Below are positions 1-5,444 of a DNA stretch of 5,444 nucleotides, piece by piece (the stretch's first letter is position 1; every line of letters begins with the position of its first letter). Source of the DNA: Acidobacteria bacterium AH-259-L09. GTDB lineage: Bacteria > Acidobacteriota > UBA6911 > RPQK01. A model generated the notes under the pieces. It was given only the letters and a program-made list of their open reading frames with translations, searched no databases and was not told where the DNA came from. The stretch lies in contig JALLOL010000175.1 in assembly GCA_027717875.1 (NCBI GenBank), forward strand, positions 1 to 5,444, given 5' to 3'. The position numbers were made by a program, and so were the translations under genes.

Positions 1-52
1 TCGTCACGAGCCGGTGTGAGAAATGCGGGCTAGGGTGTATTGATAGCCTCAC

Positions 53-92
53 AGCACCACGGCACCACAGCACGCCAGCACCACGGTACCAG
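53..92. repeat. Octamer tandem repeat array (RGCACCAC-like, five units) upstream of imuA
   Basis: Five 8-bp units sit head to tail: AGCACCAC (53-60), GGCACCAC (61-68), AGCACGCC (69-76), AGCACCAC (77-84) and GGTACCAG (85-92). The units differ mainly at positions 1, 3 and 6-8. The array ends at base 92 and the -35 hexamer of the imuA promoter begins at base 93. Its pattern (RGYAnnAn) matches the octamers found inside imuB at 1810-1865. This looks like a dispersed short tandem repeat of the host genome rather than a gene. The function is unknown. The periodicity is read directly; membership of a genome-wide family is inference. Confidence 0.8.
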
Positions 93-121
93 TTGACAGC
101 AGAAAAAGAGCTAGCTACAAT
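93..121 (+). promoter_or_regulatory. Sigma70-type promoter of the imuA-imuB-dnaE2 operon
   Basis: A perfect -35 hexamer TTGACA (93-98) and a near-perfect -10 hexamer TACAAT (116-121) are separated by exactly 17 bases, which predicts transcription starting near base 128. The spacing and match make this a strong vegetative-type promoter. That is notable for a damage-response operon, which would normally be held off by a repressor. An 8-bp palindrome AGCTAGCT (109-116) touches the -10 box and could be part of an operator. No Gram-positive, proteobacterial or cyanobacterial LexA consensus is recognisable in full. Confidence 0.75.
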
Positions 122-134
122 GATGGGTGAACAA

Positions 135-141
135 AAGGTGA
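135..141 (+). promoter_or_regulatory. Shine-Dalgarno of imuA
   Basis: AAGGTGA lies 4 bases before the ATG at 146. It is the best ribosome binding site in the window and supports that start. The predicted leader would be only about 18 bases long. Confidence 0.7.
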
Positions 142-145
142 AACT

Positions 146-847
146 ATGGTGGTCTGCGCTTCATCTCTCAAAGGGGCAGCGCTTAGGGAAAAAGCACATA
201 CAGAATTTCTCCCCACGGGTATTCAGCCCCTGGACCTTTTGCTCTCAGGCGGGATCCCACGTGGGCAAATGACAGAGATCGTAGGGTCCCTTTCCAGTGG
301 GAAAACCAGCCTTCTTCTCTCAATCTTGGCTCAAGCCACCACACGAGGAGAACTGGTTGCTTACATTGATTCCTTCGCTTCACTGGATCCGGCTTTTGCT
401 CGAAAAGCAGGCGTGGACCTGCAGCGCCTACTTTGGATCCGTAGTGAAACTTCCCTTTTGCCGGAGAAAGCCTTAAAAGCAGCTGACATTTTGGCCCGGG
501 CAGGCGGTTTCGGGGTGGTGGCACTCGATCTGGAGACCCAAGGAAGAAAGGCCAATCGTGGAGTCGTCAGAAAAATCTCTTTCCATTGCTGGTTCAGGTT
601 GAAACGTGCTGTGGAGGGGACAGCCACAATTTTACTGGTATTGGGAAATGAAGCGGCAGCCGGAAGTGCAGCATCTGTGGTGATCTCTCTTCGACGACGT
701 AAAGCTCAGTGGTGTTCCACCACTCAAAATTCACCTACCAGGCACGCCTGTCTCAGGCATGCCTGTCTCTTGTGTGGTATTTGCAGTGAAGTTGAACTGC
801 TTCGAGGTAAAAACCCCAATCATGCCACGCTTTATTGCCATTTTTAG
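146..847 (+). CDS. imuA: ImuA, RecA-like accessory protein of the translesion mutasome
   Basis: A 233-residue RecA/SulA-like protein. ImuA proteins act with ImuB and DnaE2 in damage-induced mutagenesis in the cytoplasm, probably through contacts with RecA and ImuB. The start of the RecA-like core is TGIQPLDLLLSGGIPRGQ (24-41). The Walker A is GSLSSGKTS (47-55, with K53 and T54), followed by the RecA-family stretch YIDSFASLDPAFARKAGV (73-90). A Walker B-like strand GVVALDL (123-129, D128) follows. The later segment RLKRAVEGTATILLVLGNE (151-169) and VISLRRRKAQW (179-189) fit the family. Residues around 199-208 are a duplicated pentapeptide RHACL produced by a DNA repeat; family-like sequence (SEVELLRGKN) resumes after it. 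The start is fixed by a good ribosome binding site. The stop overlaps imuB by 26 bases. The neighbours imuB and dnaE2 make the assignment firm. Whether the repeat-altered tail affects function is unknown. Confidence 0.88.
   Translation: MVVCASSLKGAALREKAHTEFLPTGIQPLDLLLSGGIPRGQMTEIVGSLSSGKTSLLLSILAQATTRGELVAYIDSFASLDPAFARKAGVDLQRLLWIRSETSLLPEKALKAADILARAGGFGVVALDLETQGRKANRGVVRKISFHCWFRLKRAVEGTATILLVLGNEAAAGSAASVVISLRRRKAQWCSTTQNSPTRHACLRHACLLCGICSEVELLRGKNPNHATLYCHF
739..768. repeat. Two tandem 15-bp palindromic units inside the imuA 3' end
   Basis: Units CAGGCACGCCTGTCT (739-753) and CAGGCATGCCTGTCT (754-768) differ at one base. The first 12 bases of the second unit, CAGGCATGCCTG, are a perfect palindrome. 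Being 15 bp long, the pair keeps the imuA frame and encodes RHACL twice. The second unit also contains an ATG (759) in the imuB frame, which gives a spurious longer imuB reading frame. Confidence 0.85.
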
Positions 848-2132
848 CTCCCATCCGTTCCACGCCCTCGCTATTGCTCAGACACTCTCTCCCCGTATCG
901 AAATTTATCCTCCAGATGGACTCCTTCTAGAGGTTGCAGCTCGATATGAACGGCAGACTCTCAAGAGACTACTTCAGGAAACAGAGACCACTAGTCAGCT
1001 GAAAACTGGAATCGCTTCTACACGAATCGCTGCGCTTTTTGCGGCCAAAACTCGATCCGGGACAGTTGTTCCGCCCGGTAAGGAACGTGATTTTCTGGCA
1101 TCTTTACCCGTGAACTTACTCTCCCTGATAACCCAGGAAGCCGATCGTAAACTTCTTCTGACATTTTTCCAATGGGGGATCCGTACTCTGGGCGAGCTGG
1201 CAGCCCTGCCGGAAGGAGAATTGGTTGCACGCCTGGGCCAAGCAGGACTTCGTCTGCAGAAAATGGCACGCGGCGAAGACACCGAACTTTTCCAATCCTA
1301 TGTGGAGGGACCTCATTTTGAAGAAAGTCAGGAACTGGAATGGACACTGGATTCGCTGGAACCGCTCACTTTTATCCTGGGAGGAATCCTGGAGCGGCTC
1401 TGTGCTCGCCTTCAGAGCCATGGTTTGGCCGCTGATTCTCTCCGGCTCGTCTTGCGACTGGACAATCACACTTCCTACAAACGAACCCTCCGCTTGGCTT
1501 TTCCCATGCGGGATCCAAAAGTTCTCCTTTCACTTCTGCGTTTAGATCTTCAATCCCATCCCCCCAACTCGGCTATTGTGGGAGTTTTGCTTCAAGCAAT
1601 CCCAGCTCCTCCACGGGTCATTCAACATTCACTGCTTGAACCTCCTGTTCCCAGCCCCGAGAAGTTGTCCCGTACTCTGGGCCGGCTAAGCGCGCTGCTC
1701 GGAGAGAACAATATCGGGTCTCCCATTTTGCTGGATACTCATCGTCCGGATGCGATCGTGGTGGAACCCTGGCCGTTAGCGCAAAAGAGCAAACGTGCTT
1801 CGCGCGTAGAGCAAAAGGGCAATAGGGTAATAGAACAGAAGAACAGAAGAGCAGAAGAGCAGAGGGAAGACATTCGGCATTCGGCATTCGACATTCAAAA
1901 TTCGCCCCGGCTTTCCCTGCGAAGATTCCGGCCCCCCAAAGCAACAAGCATTCGATCCGATCAGATTGTGGTTTGTGCCGGCCCCTGGCGCTCTTCTGGA
2001 GATTGGTGGACAGGAACGTCTCACGAATGGTCACGTGATGAGTGGGACGTGGAGTTGCTGGACGGATCAATATGCCGGATCTACTGGGATCATCGCAAAA
2101 AGACCTGGTTTTTGGAAGGGATTTACGATTGA
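822..2132 (+). CDS. imuB: ImuB, non-catalytic Y-family polymerase homologue with shortened N-terminus
   Basis: A 436-residue ImuB, the mutasome hub that in studied systems binds the beta clamp, ImuA and DnaE2. The partial palm includes SPRIEIYPPDGLLLEV (23-38), where the Y-family catalytic S-x-D-E site reads P-x-D-G-like, so the glutamate is absent. A helix-hairpin-helix region follows: GIRTLGELAALPEGELVARLGQAGLRL (119-145). Then comes a little-finger region (about 168-290) with LEPLTFILGGILERLCARL (179-197), and the family linker THRPDAIVVEPW (306-317). The C-terminal ImuB signature spans AGPWRSSGDWW (386-396), RDEWDVELLDG (405-415) and WFLEGIYD (429-436). The usual N-terminal fingers/palm segment of roughly 80-100 residues, with the first catalytic aspartate, is missing. 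Residues about 320-361 come from a repeat insertion. The ATG at 822 is chosen because the upstream ATG (759) lies inside a repeat and its extension is not family-like. Only a weak GAGG (804-807) precedes it, so coupling to imuA is likely. Confidence 0.88.
   Translation: MPRFIAIFSSHPFHALAIAQTLSPRIEIYPPDGLLLEVAARYERQTLKRLLQETETTSQLKTGIASTRIAALFAAKTRSGTVVPPGKERDFLASLPVNLLSLITQEADRKLLLTFFQWGIRTLGELAALPEGELVARLGQAGLRLQKMARGEDTELFQSYVEGPHFEESQELEWTLDSLEPLTFILGGILERLCARLQSHGLAADSLRLVLRLDNHTSYKRTLRLAFPMRDPKVLLSLLRLDLQSHPPNSAIVGVLLQAIPAPPRVIQHSLLEPPVPSPEKLSRTLGRLSALLGENNIGSPILLDTHRPDAIVVEPWPLAQKSKRASRVEQKGNRVIEQKNRRAEEQREDIRHSAFDIQNSPRLSLRRFRPPKATSIRSDQIVVCAGPWRSSGDWWTGTSHEWSRDEWDVELLDGSICRIYWDHRKKTWFLEGIYD
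1780..1905. repeat. Composite short-tandem-repeat insertion within imuB
   Basis: Four parts lie in a row. First come two octamers, CGCAAAAG and AGCAAACG (1780-1795). A small hairpin overlaps them, ACGTGC-TTC-GCGCGT (1793-1807, one G-T pair). Next are seven octamers (1810-1865): AGCAAAAG, GGCAATAG, GGTAATAG, AACAGAAG twice, AGCAGAAG, AGCAGAGG. Last are five heptamers (1871-1905): CATTCGG twice, CATTCGA, CATTCAA, AATTCGC. The whole stretch is 126 bases, a multiple of three, with no stop in the imuB frame. It encodes a charged, low-complexity linker rich in Q, K, R and E (residues about 320-361). The repeat units are read directly; that this is a later insertion is inferred from the family-like sequence on both sides. 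Confidence 0.8.
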
Positions 2133-2190
2133 CAACTGACAGCTGACAACTGACAGCTGACATCTGACCGCTGACATCTGACCGCTGACC
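2129..2190. repeat. CTGACNN heptamer tandem array, left arm
   Basis: Eight complete 7-bp units run from 2129: TTGACAA, CTGACAG, CTGACAA, CTGACAG, CTGACAT, CTGACCG, CTGACAT, CTGACCG. A partial CTGACC follows, ending at 2190. The array begins at the imuB stop codon, whose TGA is part of the first unit. It resembles in style the heptamer STRR repeats known from filamentous cyanobacteria, though nothing else suggests that group here. Confidence 0.85.
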
Positions 2191-2204
2191 AGAATCGTCT
2201 TTGC

Positions 2205-2248
2205 AGTTATCAGATGTCAGCTGTCAGTTGTCAGCTGTCAGTTGTCAG
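2205..2248. repeat. Inverted CTGACNN heptamer array, right arm
   Basis: On the - strand this reads as heptamers CTGACAA, CTGACAG, CTGACAA, CTGACAG, CTGACAT, CTGATAA. Bases 2211-2247 are the exact reverse complement of 2130-2166: 37 bp with no mismatch and a 44-base spacer. A transcript would fold into a long hairpin. No T-run follows the right arm, so it does not look like an intrinsic terminator. The array also creates an in-frame extension of dnaE2 from a TTG at 2201, which encodes only repeat-derived residues and is not taken as the start. Confidence 0.87.
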
Positions 2249-2257
2249 ATGAAAACC

Positions 2258-5200
2258 ATGTCCTACATCGAACTCCACACTTGCAGTGCTTTTAGTTTCC
2301 TGGAGGGGTCTTCTCCTCCAGAAGAACTGGTGGAAGAAGCTGCACGTCTGGATTATCCGGCCCTGGCTTTACTGGATCGTGACGGAGTTTACGGTGCACC
2401 GCGTTTTTACAAAGCCTGCCGTGAAGCAGGACTCCGACCCATTGTGGGAGCGGAGATCACCCTGGAAGATTCGGGGCGGGGGTCATACCTGACCCCCGTC
2501 TCCTCCTGCCGCCTTCCCCTGCTGGTTGAAAACCGGACCGGTTATGAAAATCTCTGCCGTCTGATCACCCGCATGAAGTTGCGCTCAAAAAAGGGAGAAG
2601 GAGCGGTCCGTCTCAATGAGATCGAAGAATTCGCTTCCGGCCTCGTTTGTTTGACTGGTGGTGCTGCAGGACCGCTAAGAGTTGCATTGAAGCGAAGCGG
2701 TCCTCAAGGAGCACTTCGCTGTCTCCATCGACTCAGGGAAATTTTCGGTCCGGATGGACTTTATGTGGAACTGCAGCGTCATTTCGACCGGCGGCAAGAG
2801 GAGTCCAACCAGGCCTTGATCGAACTGAGCCGCCGTCTTCGGATTCCTCTGATGGCCGGCAACGGGGTCCGTTATGCTGAGGCTGGTGGTCGTCCTCTGC
2901 TGGATATTCTCACCTGCATTGGTCACAAAACGACTCTGGACGAAGCGGGGAAGTTGTTGAATCGAAATGCAGAATGTCATCTGAAAGCACCTGCCCAGAT
3001 GGAGTGGCTCTTCGCAGATTTGCCCCAAGCCGTGGCTCACACTGAAGAACTTTCACAACGGCTCAACTTCACCCTGAAGGACTTGGGTTATCGCTTCCCG
3101 GAATATCCTGTCCCCTCCGGAGAGAGCATGATCAGTTATCTGCGAAAGCTCACCGACGAGGGAGCACGACAGCGTTACCGTCCTTATCATGAACGGGCTC
3201 GTCGGCAGATTGCACGAGAGTTAGATCTCATCGAAAAACTGGATTTGGCCGGCTATTTTTTGATCGTCTGGGACATTGTTTGCTTCTGCCGCCGGCACGA
3301 TATCTTGGTACAGGGCCGTGGATCGGCTGCCAACAGCGCCGTCTGTTACAGCTTAGGCATTACGGCCGTTGATCCGGTGGGCATGGACCTGTTGTTTGAG
3401 CGATTTCTCTCTGAAGAGCGAGGTGAATGGCCGGATATTGATCTGGATCTTCCCAGCGGTGATCGACGGGAGCGCGTCCTTCAGTATGTCTACGATCGTT
3501 ACGGCAGGTGCGGTGCAGCCATGACGGCCACCGTGATCACTTACCGGGGGCGCAGTGCCGTCCGCGAAGTCGGAAAAGTTCTAGGATTTCCACCCGAAAC
3601 GCTGGATCGTCTCTCCCGCCTCATGAACGCCTGGAGAGCAGAGAGCCTTGGAGAAGAACTGTCCGAGCGATTCAAAGAAGCCGGTTTGGATCTTTCTGAT
3701 CCACGAGTCAAAAGCTTTCTCAAACTGTGGATGCAGATTCAAGACCTTCCCCGTCATCTGGGACAGCACACGGGAGGCATGGTCGTCGCTCAGGGACACT
3801 TGGATGCGGTGGTTCCGCTGGAAAATGCCACCATGCCGGGTCGGAGAGTCGTGCAGTGGGACAAAGAGGATTGCGCCGATCTGGGGATCATTAAGGTTGA
3901 TCTGCTGGGATTAGGAATGATGGCCGCACTGCAGGATTCGCTGCAGCTGATTCGCCAGTCCGGCTCTGAACTGGACCTGGCTCACCTTCCTGCGGATGAT
4001 CCTCGGGTCTACGCCATGCTGCAAAAAGCCGATACGATTGGAGTGTTTCAGGTAGAAAGCCGAGCTCAGATGGCGACCTTGCCTCGCTTGAAACCACGCT
4101 GTTTTTACGATTTGGTGGTACAAATCGCCATCATCCGTCCGGGGCCCATTGTGGGTCAGATGGTTCATCCTTACCTGAAACGCCGGGCAGGACTCGAACC
4201 GGTAACCTATCCGCATCCTTCCCTGAAGCCTATCCTGAAGCGAACCTTGGGAGTTCCTGTATTTCAGGAACAACTGCTTCGAATCGCCATGGTGGCTGCT
4301 GGATTTACCGGAGGCGAGGCCGAAGAATTAAGGCGCGCCTTGGGTTTTAAAAGATCCGAGGCCCGCATGCAAAAAATCGCGGTCAGGCTGCGCCAGGGTT
4401 TAAAGCGCAGTGGGATTAGCGGAGAGCCCGCCGAAACGATCATCCGTTACATTCGCTCTTTTGCCCTTTACGGTTTCCCGGAATCGCACTCTGCCAGCTT
4501 TGCTCTACTGGCCTATGCCAGCGCTTACATCAAAGTCCATTACCCGGCCGCCTTTTATGCTGCCCTGTTAAATAATCAGCCCATGGGCTTTTATCATCCG
4601 GCGACACTGGTCAAAGATGCCCAGCATCATGGCCGGCGCATCAAGGCCATCGATGTTTTGAAATCCAATTGGCTCTGCAGCATTGAAGAGGATGGATCCC
4701 TCCGGCTGGGATTGATGTACGTGGCGGGACTGCGGGAAGAGGCCGGAAAGGCTATTGAACGAGAGCGGCAGAAGCGTCCTTTCAGTGGCATTGATGATCT
4801 GCGCCGGAGAACCGGATTGAGAAAGCCGGAAATGGCCACGCTGGCTGAGATTGGGGCTCTCAATGGCTTTGGGATGAAACGGCGACAAGCCCTCTGGCAA
4901 GTCGAAAAAGCCTGCCGCCCTGGCGGACCGCTGTTCGCCCGGCTGGACTCCTCTACGGAAGAGCCAGATTCTCCCTTACGCGAGATGTCCAACTCCGAAC
5001 GTCTGATTGCAGATTACTGCGGAACGGGTCTGACCCTGGGCCCTCATCCCATGGCCCTGCAGCGCTTCAAACTGGCTCGCATGAGAGTCCTTCAAGCCTC
5101 TCAACTTTCACGTCTGCGCCGCGGGGCGAAAGTGCGTGTGGCAGGTGGGGTCATCGCTCGCCAGCGGCCCCAAACGGCTCGAGGTTTCCTTTTCATGAGC

Positions 5201-5401
5201 CTGGAAGATGAAACAGGCATTTCCAATATCGTTATTGATCCAGACTTGTTTGATCAGAACCGTTTGGTTCTACTCAATGAGCCCTTCATCCTGGTGGAAG
5301 GCATCCTACAAAATCAAAATAACGTCACCTCGATCCGGGCCCAAAAATTCCAAGCCATCCAGGGGATCGACATCGACCTCCGCTCCCGCAACTTCTGCTG
5401 A
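2258..5401 (+). CDS. dnaE2: DnaE2, error-prone C-family DNA polymerase III alpha subunit
   Basis: A 1047-residue C-family polymerase of normal DnaE2 length, the mutasome enzyme for lesion bypass. It has an N-terminal PHP domain (about 1-280) with IELHTCSAFSFLEG (4-17) and DRDGVYGAPRFYKA (40-53), then GRGSAANSAVCYSLGI (353-368). The catalytic cluster PDIDLD is at 392-397, and D548 in IIKVDLLGLGMM (545-555) is the likely third aspartate. A fingers-like stretch is VQIAIIRPGPIVGQMVHPYL (621-640). A helix-hairpin-helix follows around 845-872, GTGLTLGPHPMAL at 922-934, and an OB-fold at about 957-1035. PHP metal ligands are degraded: HxH is HTC (7-9), DHD is DRD (40-42), and the NDVHY-type motif is NGVRY (202-206). 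This predicts no PHP nuclease activity, as is usual for DnaE2. The ATG at 2258 gives the family-like MSYIELH start; the ATG at 2249 is possible. No clear Shine-Dalgarno is seen. Confidence 0.93.
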   Translation: MSYIELHTCSAFSFLEGSSPPEELVEEAARLDYPALALLDRDGVYGAPRFYKACREAGLRPIVGAEITLEDSGRGSYLTPVSSCRLPLLVENRTGYENLCRLITRMKLRSKKGEGAVRLNEIEEFASGLVCLTGGAAGPLRVALKRSGPQGALRCLHRLREIFGPDGLYVELQRHFDRRQEESNQALIELSRRLRIPLMAGNGVRYAEAGGRPLLDILTCIGHKTTLDEAGKLLNRNAECHLKAPAQMEWLFADLPQAVAHTEELSQRLNFTLKDLGYRFPEYPVPSGESMISYLRKLTDEGARQRYRPYHERARRQIARELDLIEKLDLAGYFLIVWDIVCFCRRHDILVQGRGSAANSAVCYSLGITAVDPVGMDLLFERFLSEERGEWPDIDLDLPSGDRRERVLQYVYDRYGRCGAAMTATVITYRGRSAVREVGKVLGFPPETLDRLSRLMNAWRAESLGEELSERFKEAGLDLSDPRVKSFLKLWMQIQDLPRHLGQHTGGMVVAQGHLDAVVPLENATMPGRRVVQWDKEDCADLGIIKVDLLGLGMMAALQDSLQLIRQSGSELDLAHLPADDPRVYAMLQKADTIGVFQVESRAQMATLPRLKPRCFYDLVVQIAIIRPGPIVGQMVHPYLKRRAGLEPVTYPHPSLKPILKRTLGVPVFQEQLLRIAMVAAGFTGGEAEELRRALGFKRSEARMQKIAVRLRQGLKRSGISGEPAETIIRYIRSFALYGFPESHSASFALLAYASAYIKVHYPAAFYAALLNNQPMGFYHPATLVKDAQHHGRRIKAIDVLKSNWLCSIEEDGSLRLGLMYVAGLREEAGKAIERERQKRPFSGIDDLRRRTGLRKPEMATLAEIGALNGFGMKRRQALWQVEKACRPGGPLFARLDSSTEEPDSPLREMSNSERLIADYCGTGLTLGPHPMALQRFKLARMRVLQASQLSRLRRGAKVRVAGGVIARQRPQTARGFLFMSLEDETGISNIVIDPDLFDQNRLVLLNEPFILVEGILQNQNNVTSIRAQKFQAIQGIDIDLRSRNFC
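2474..2501. repeat. Palindromic repeat inside the dnaE2 PHP-domain coding region
   Basis: CGGGGGTCA (2477-2485) and TGACCCCCG (2490-2498) form a perfect 9-bp stem around the loop TACC. Pairing can extend outward with G-T wobbles to 2474 and 2501. It encodes residues about 73-82 of DnaE2 (GRGSYLTPVS), between GAEITLED and CRLPLLVENRTGYENLC. In remembered DnaE2 sequences these two blocks are nearly adjacent, so about 10-14 residues seem to be added here. The palindrome is seen directly; that it is an inserted REP-like element is inference. Confidence 0.65.
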
Positions 5402-5444
5402 CACGAATCTTTACGTCATCCCAGGCCCAGGCTCGGCAAGAGCG
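5402..5444. other. Downstream flank with no recognisable feature
   Basis: These 43 bases after the dnaE2 stop show no reading frame, hairpin plus T-run, or repeat unit of the kinds found upstream. Transcription probably continues past the window end or terminates outside it. Confidence 0.5.

Noticed and set aside
16..52. Hairpin GTGAG/GGCTA...TAGCC/CTCAC upstream of the operon as a terminator of an earlier gene
   Set aside because: The 5-bp arms are too short, the two pairings overlap, and no T-run follows.
759..821. Longer imuB start at the ATG at 759
   Set aside because: The ATG lies inside the CAGGCATGCCTG palindrome, the 21 extra residues are not family-like, and the extension deepens the overlap with imuA. 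The ATG at 822 gives a more sensible N-terminus.
1618..2163. Reverse-strand gene opposite imuB
   Set aside because: It spans the imuB C-terminal signature and both repeat blocks, has low-complexity repeat-derived residues and no recognisable domain. It is a shadow of imuB.
2129..2190. CRISPR array
   Set aside because: The units are contiguous 7-bp repeats with no spacers, and no cas genes are present.
2130..2247. Intrinsic terminator between imuB and dnaE2
   Set aside because: The hairpin is long, but no T-run follows the right arm, the loop is 44 bases, and the three genes are a known functional unit.
2201..2257. dnaE2 start at TTG 2201
   Set aside because: The added residues (QLSDVSCQLSAVSCQ) are translated heptamer repeat. 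Family members begin close to the M-x-Y-x-ELH motif, which matches the ATG at 2258.
4180..4211. tRNA-like T-arm on the - strand (GGTTCGAGTCC-type string)
   Set aside because: It lies inside the conserved DnaE2 coding sequence (RRAGLEPVTYPHP), and no acceptor, D or anticodon arm can be built around it.

Overview
The window holds one complete three-gene operon on the + strand: imuA (146-847), imuB (822-2132) and dnaE2 (2258-5401). This is the ImuA-ImuB-DnaE2 mutasome, the damage-inducible error-prone translesion synthesis module used by many bacteria that lack DNA polymerase V. All assignments come from reading motifs in the translated sequence; no database search was run. The RecA-like ImuA with a Walker A, the ImuB ending in AGPWR...WW...RDEWDVEL...WFLEGIYD, and a DnaE2 with the polymerase motif PDIDLDLPSGDRRERV most resemble Acidobacteriota and related soil phyla. 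That taxonomic guess is moderate at best. An alphaproteobacterial or actinobacterial source looks less likely, since no typical LexA box and no high-GC codon bias are seen.

Layout. Bases 1-52 show no gene. An array of five 8-bp repeats (53-92) runs directly into a near-consensus sigma70 promoter (TTGACA-N17-TACAAT, 93-121), followed by a good Shine-Dalgarno and imuA. imuA and imuB overlap by 26 bases in different frames, so they are probably translationally coupled. imuB and dnaE2 are separated by 125 bases made largely of CTGACNN heptamers. These form a perfect 37-bp inverted repeat whose foot contains the imuB stop codon and whose other foot abuts the dnaE2 start. The last 43 bases show no gene and no terminator.

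How the genes work together. In the known system, DnaE2 is the polymerase that extends across lesions, ImuB is a catalytically dead Y-family homologue that bridges the polymerase and the beta clamp, and ImuA is a RecA-like accessory factor that acts with RecA and ImuB. Here ImuB lacks the N-terminal fingers/palm part with the first catalytic aspartate, and the DnaE2 PHP domain has lost several metal ligands. Both fit non-catalytic roles for those domains.

The most unusual feature is the repeats. At least five different short-period or palindromic repeat elements lie in this one 5.4-kb operon: before the promoter, in the 3' end of imuA, in the imuB linker, between imuB and dnaE2, and inside the dnaE2 PHP domain. 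The three inside genes keep the reading frame and appear to sit at tolerant linker or loop positions.
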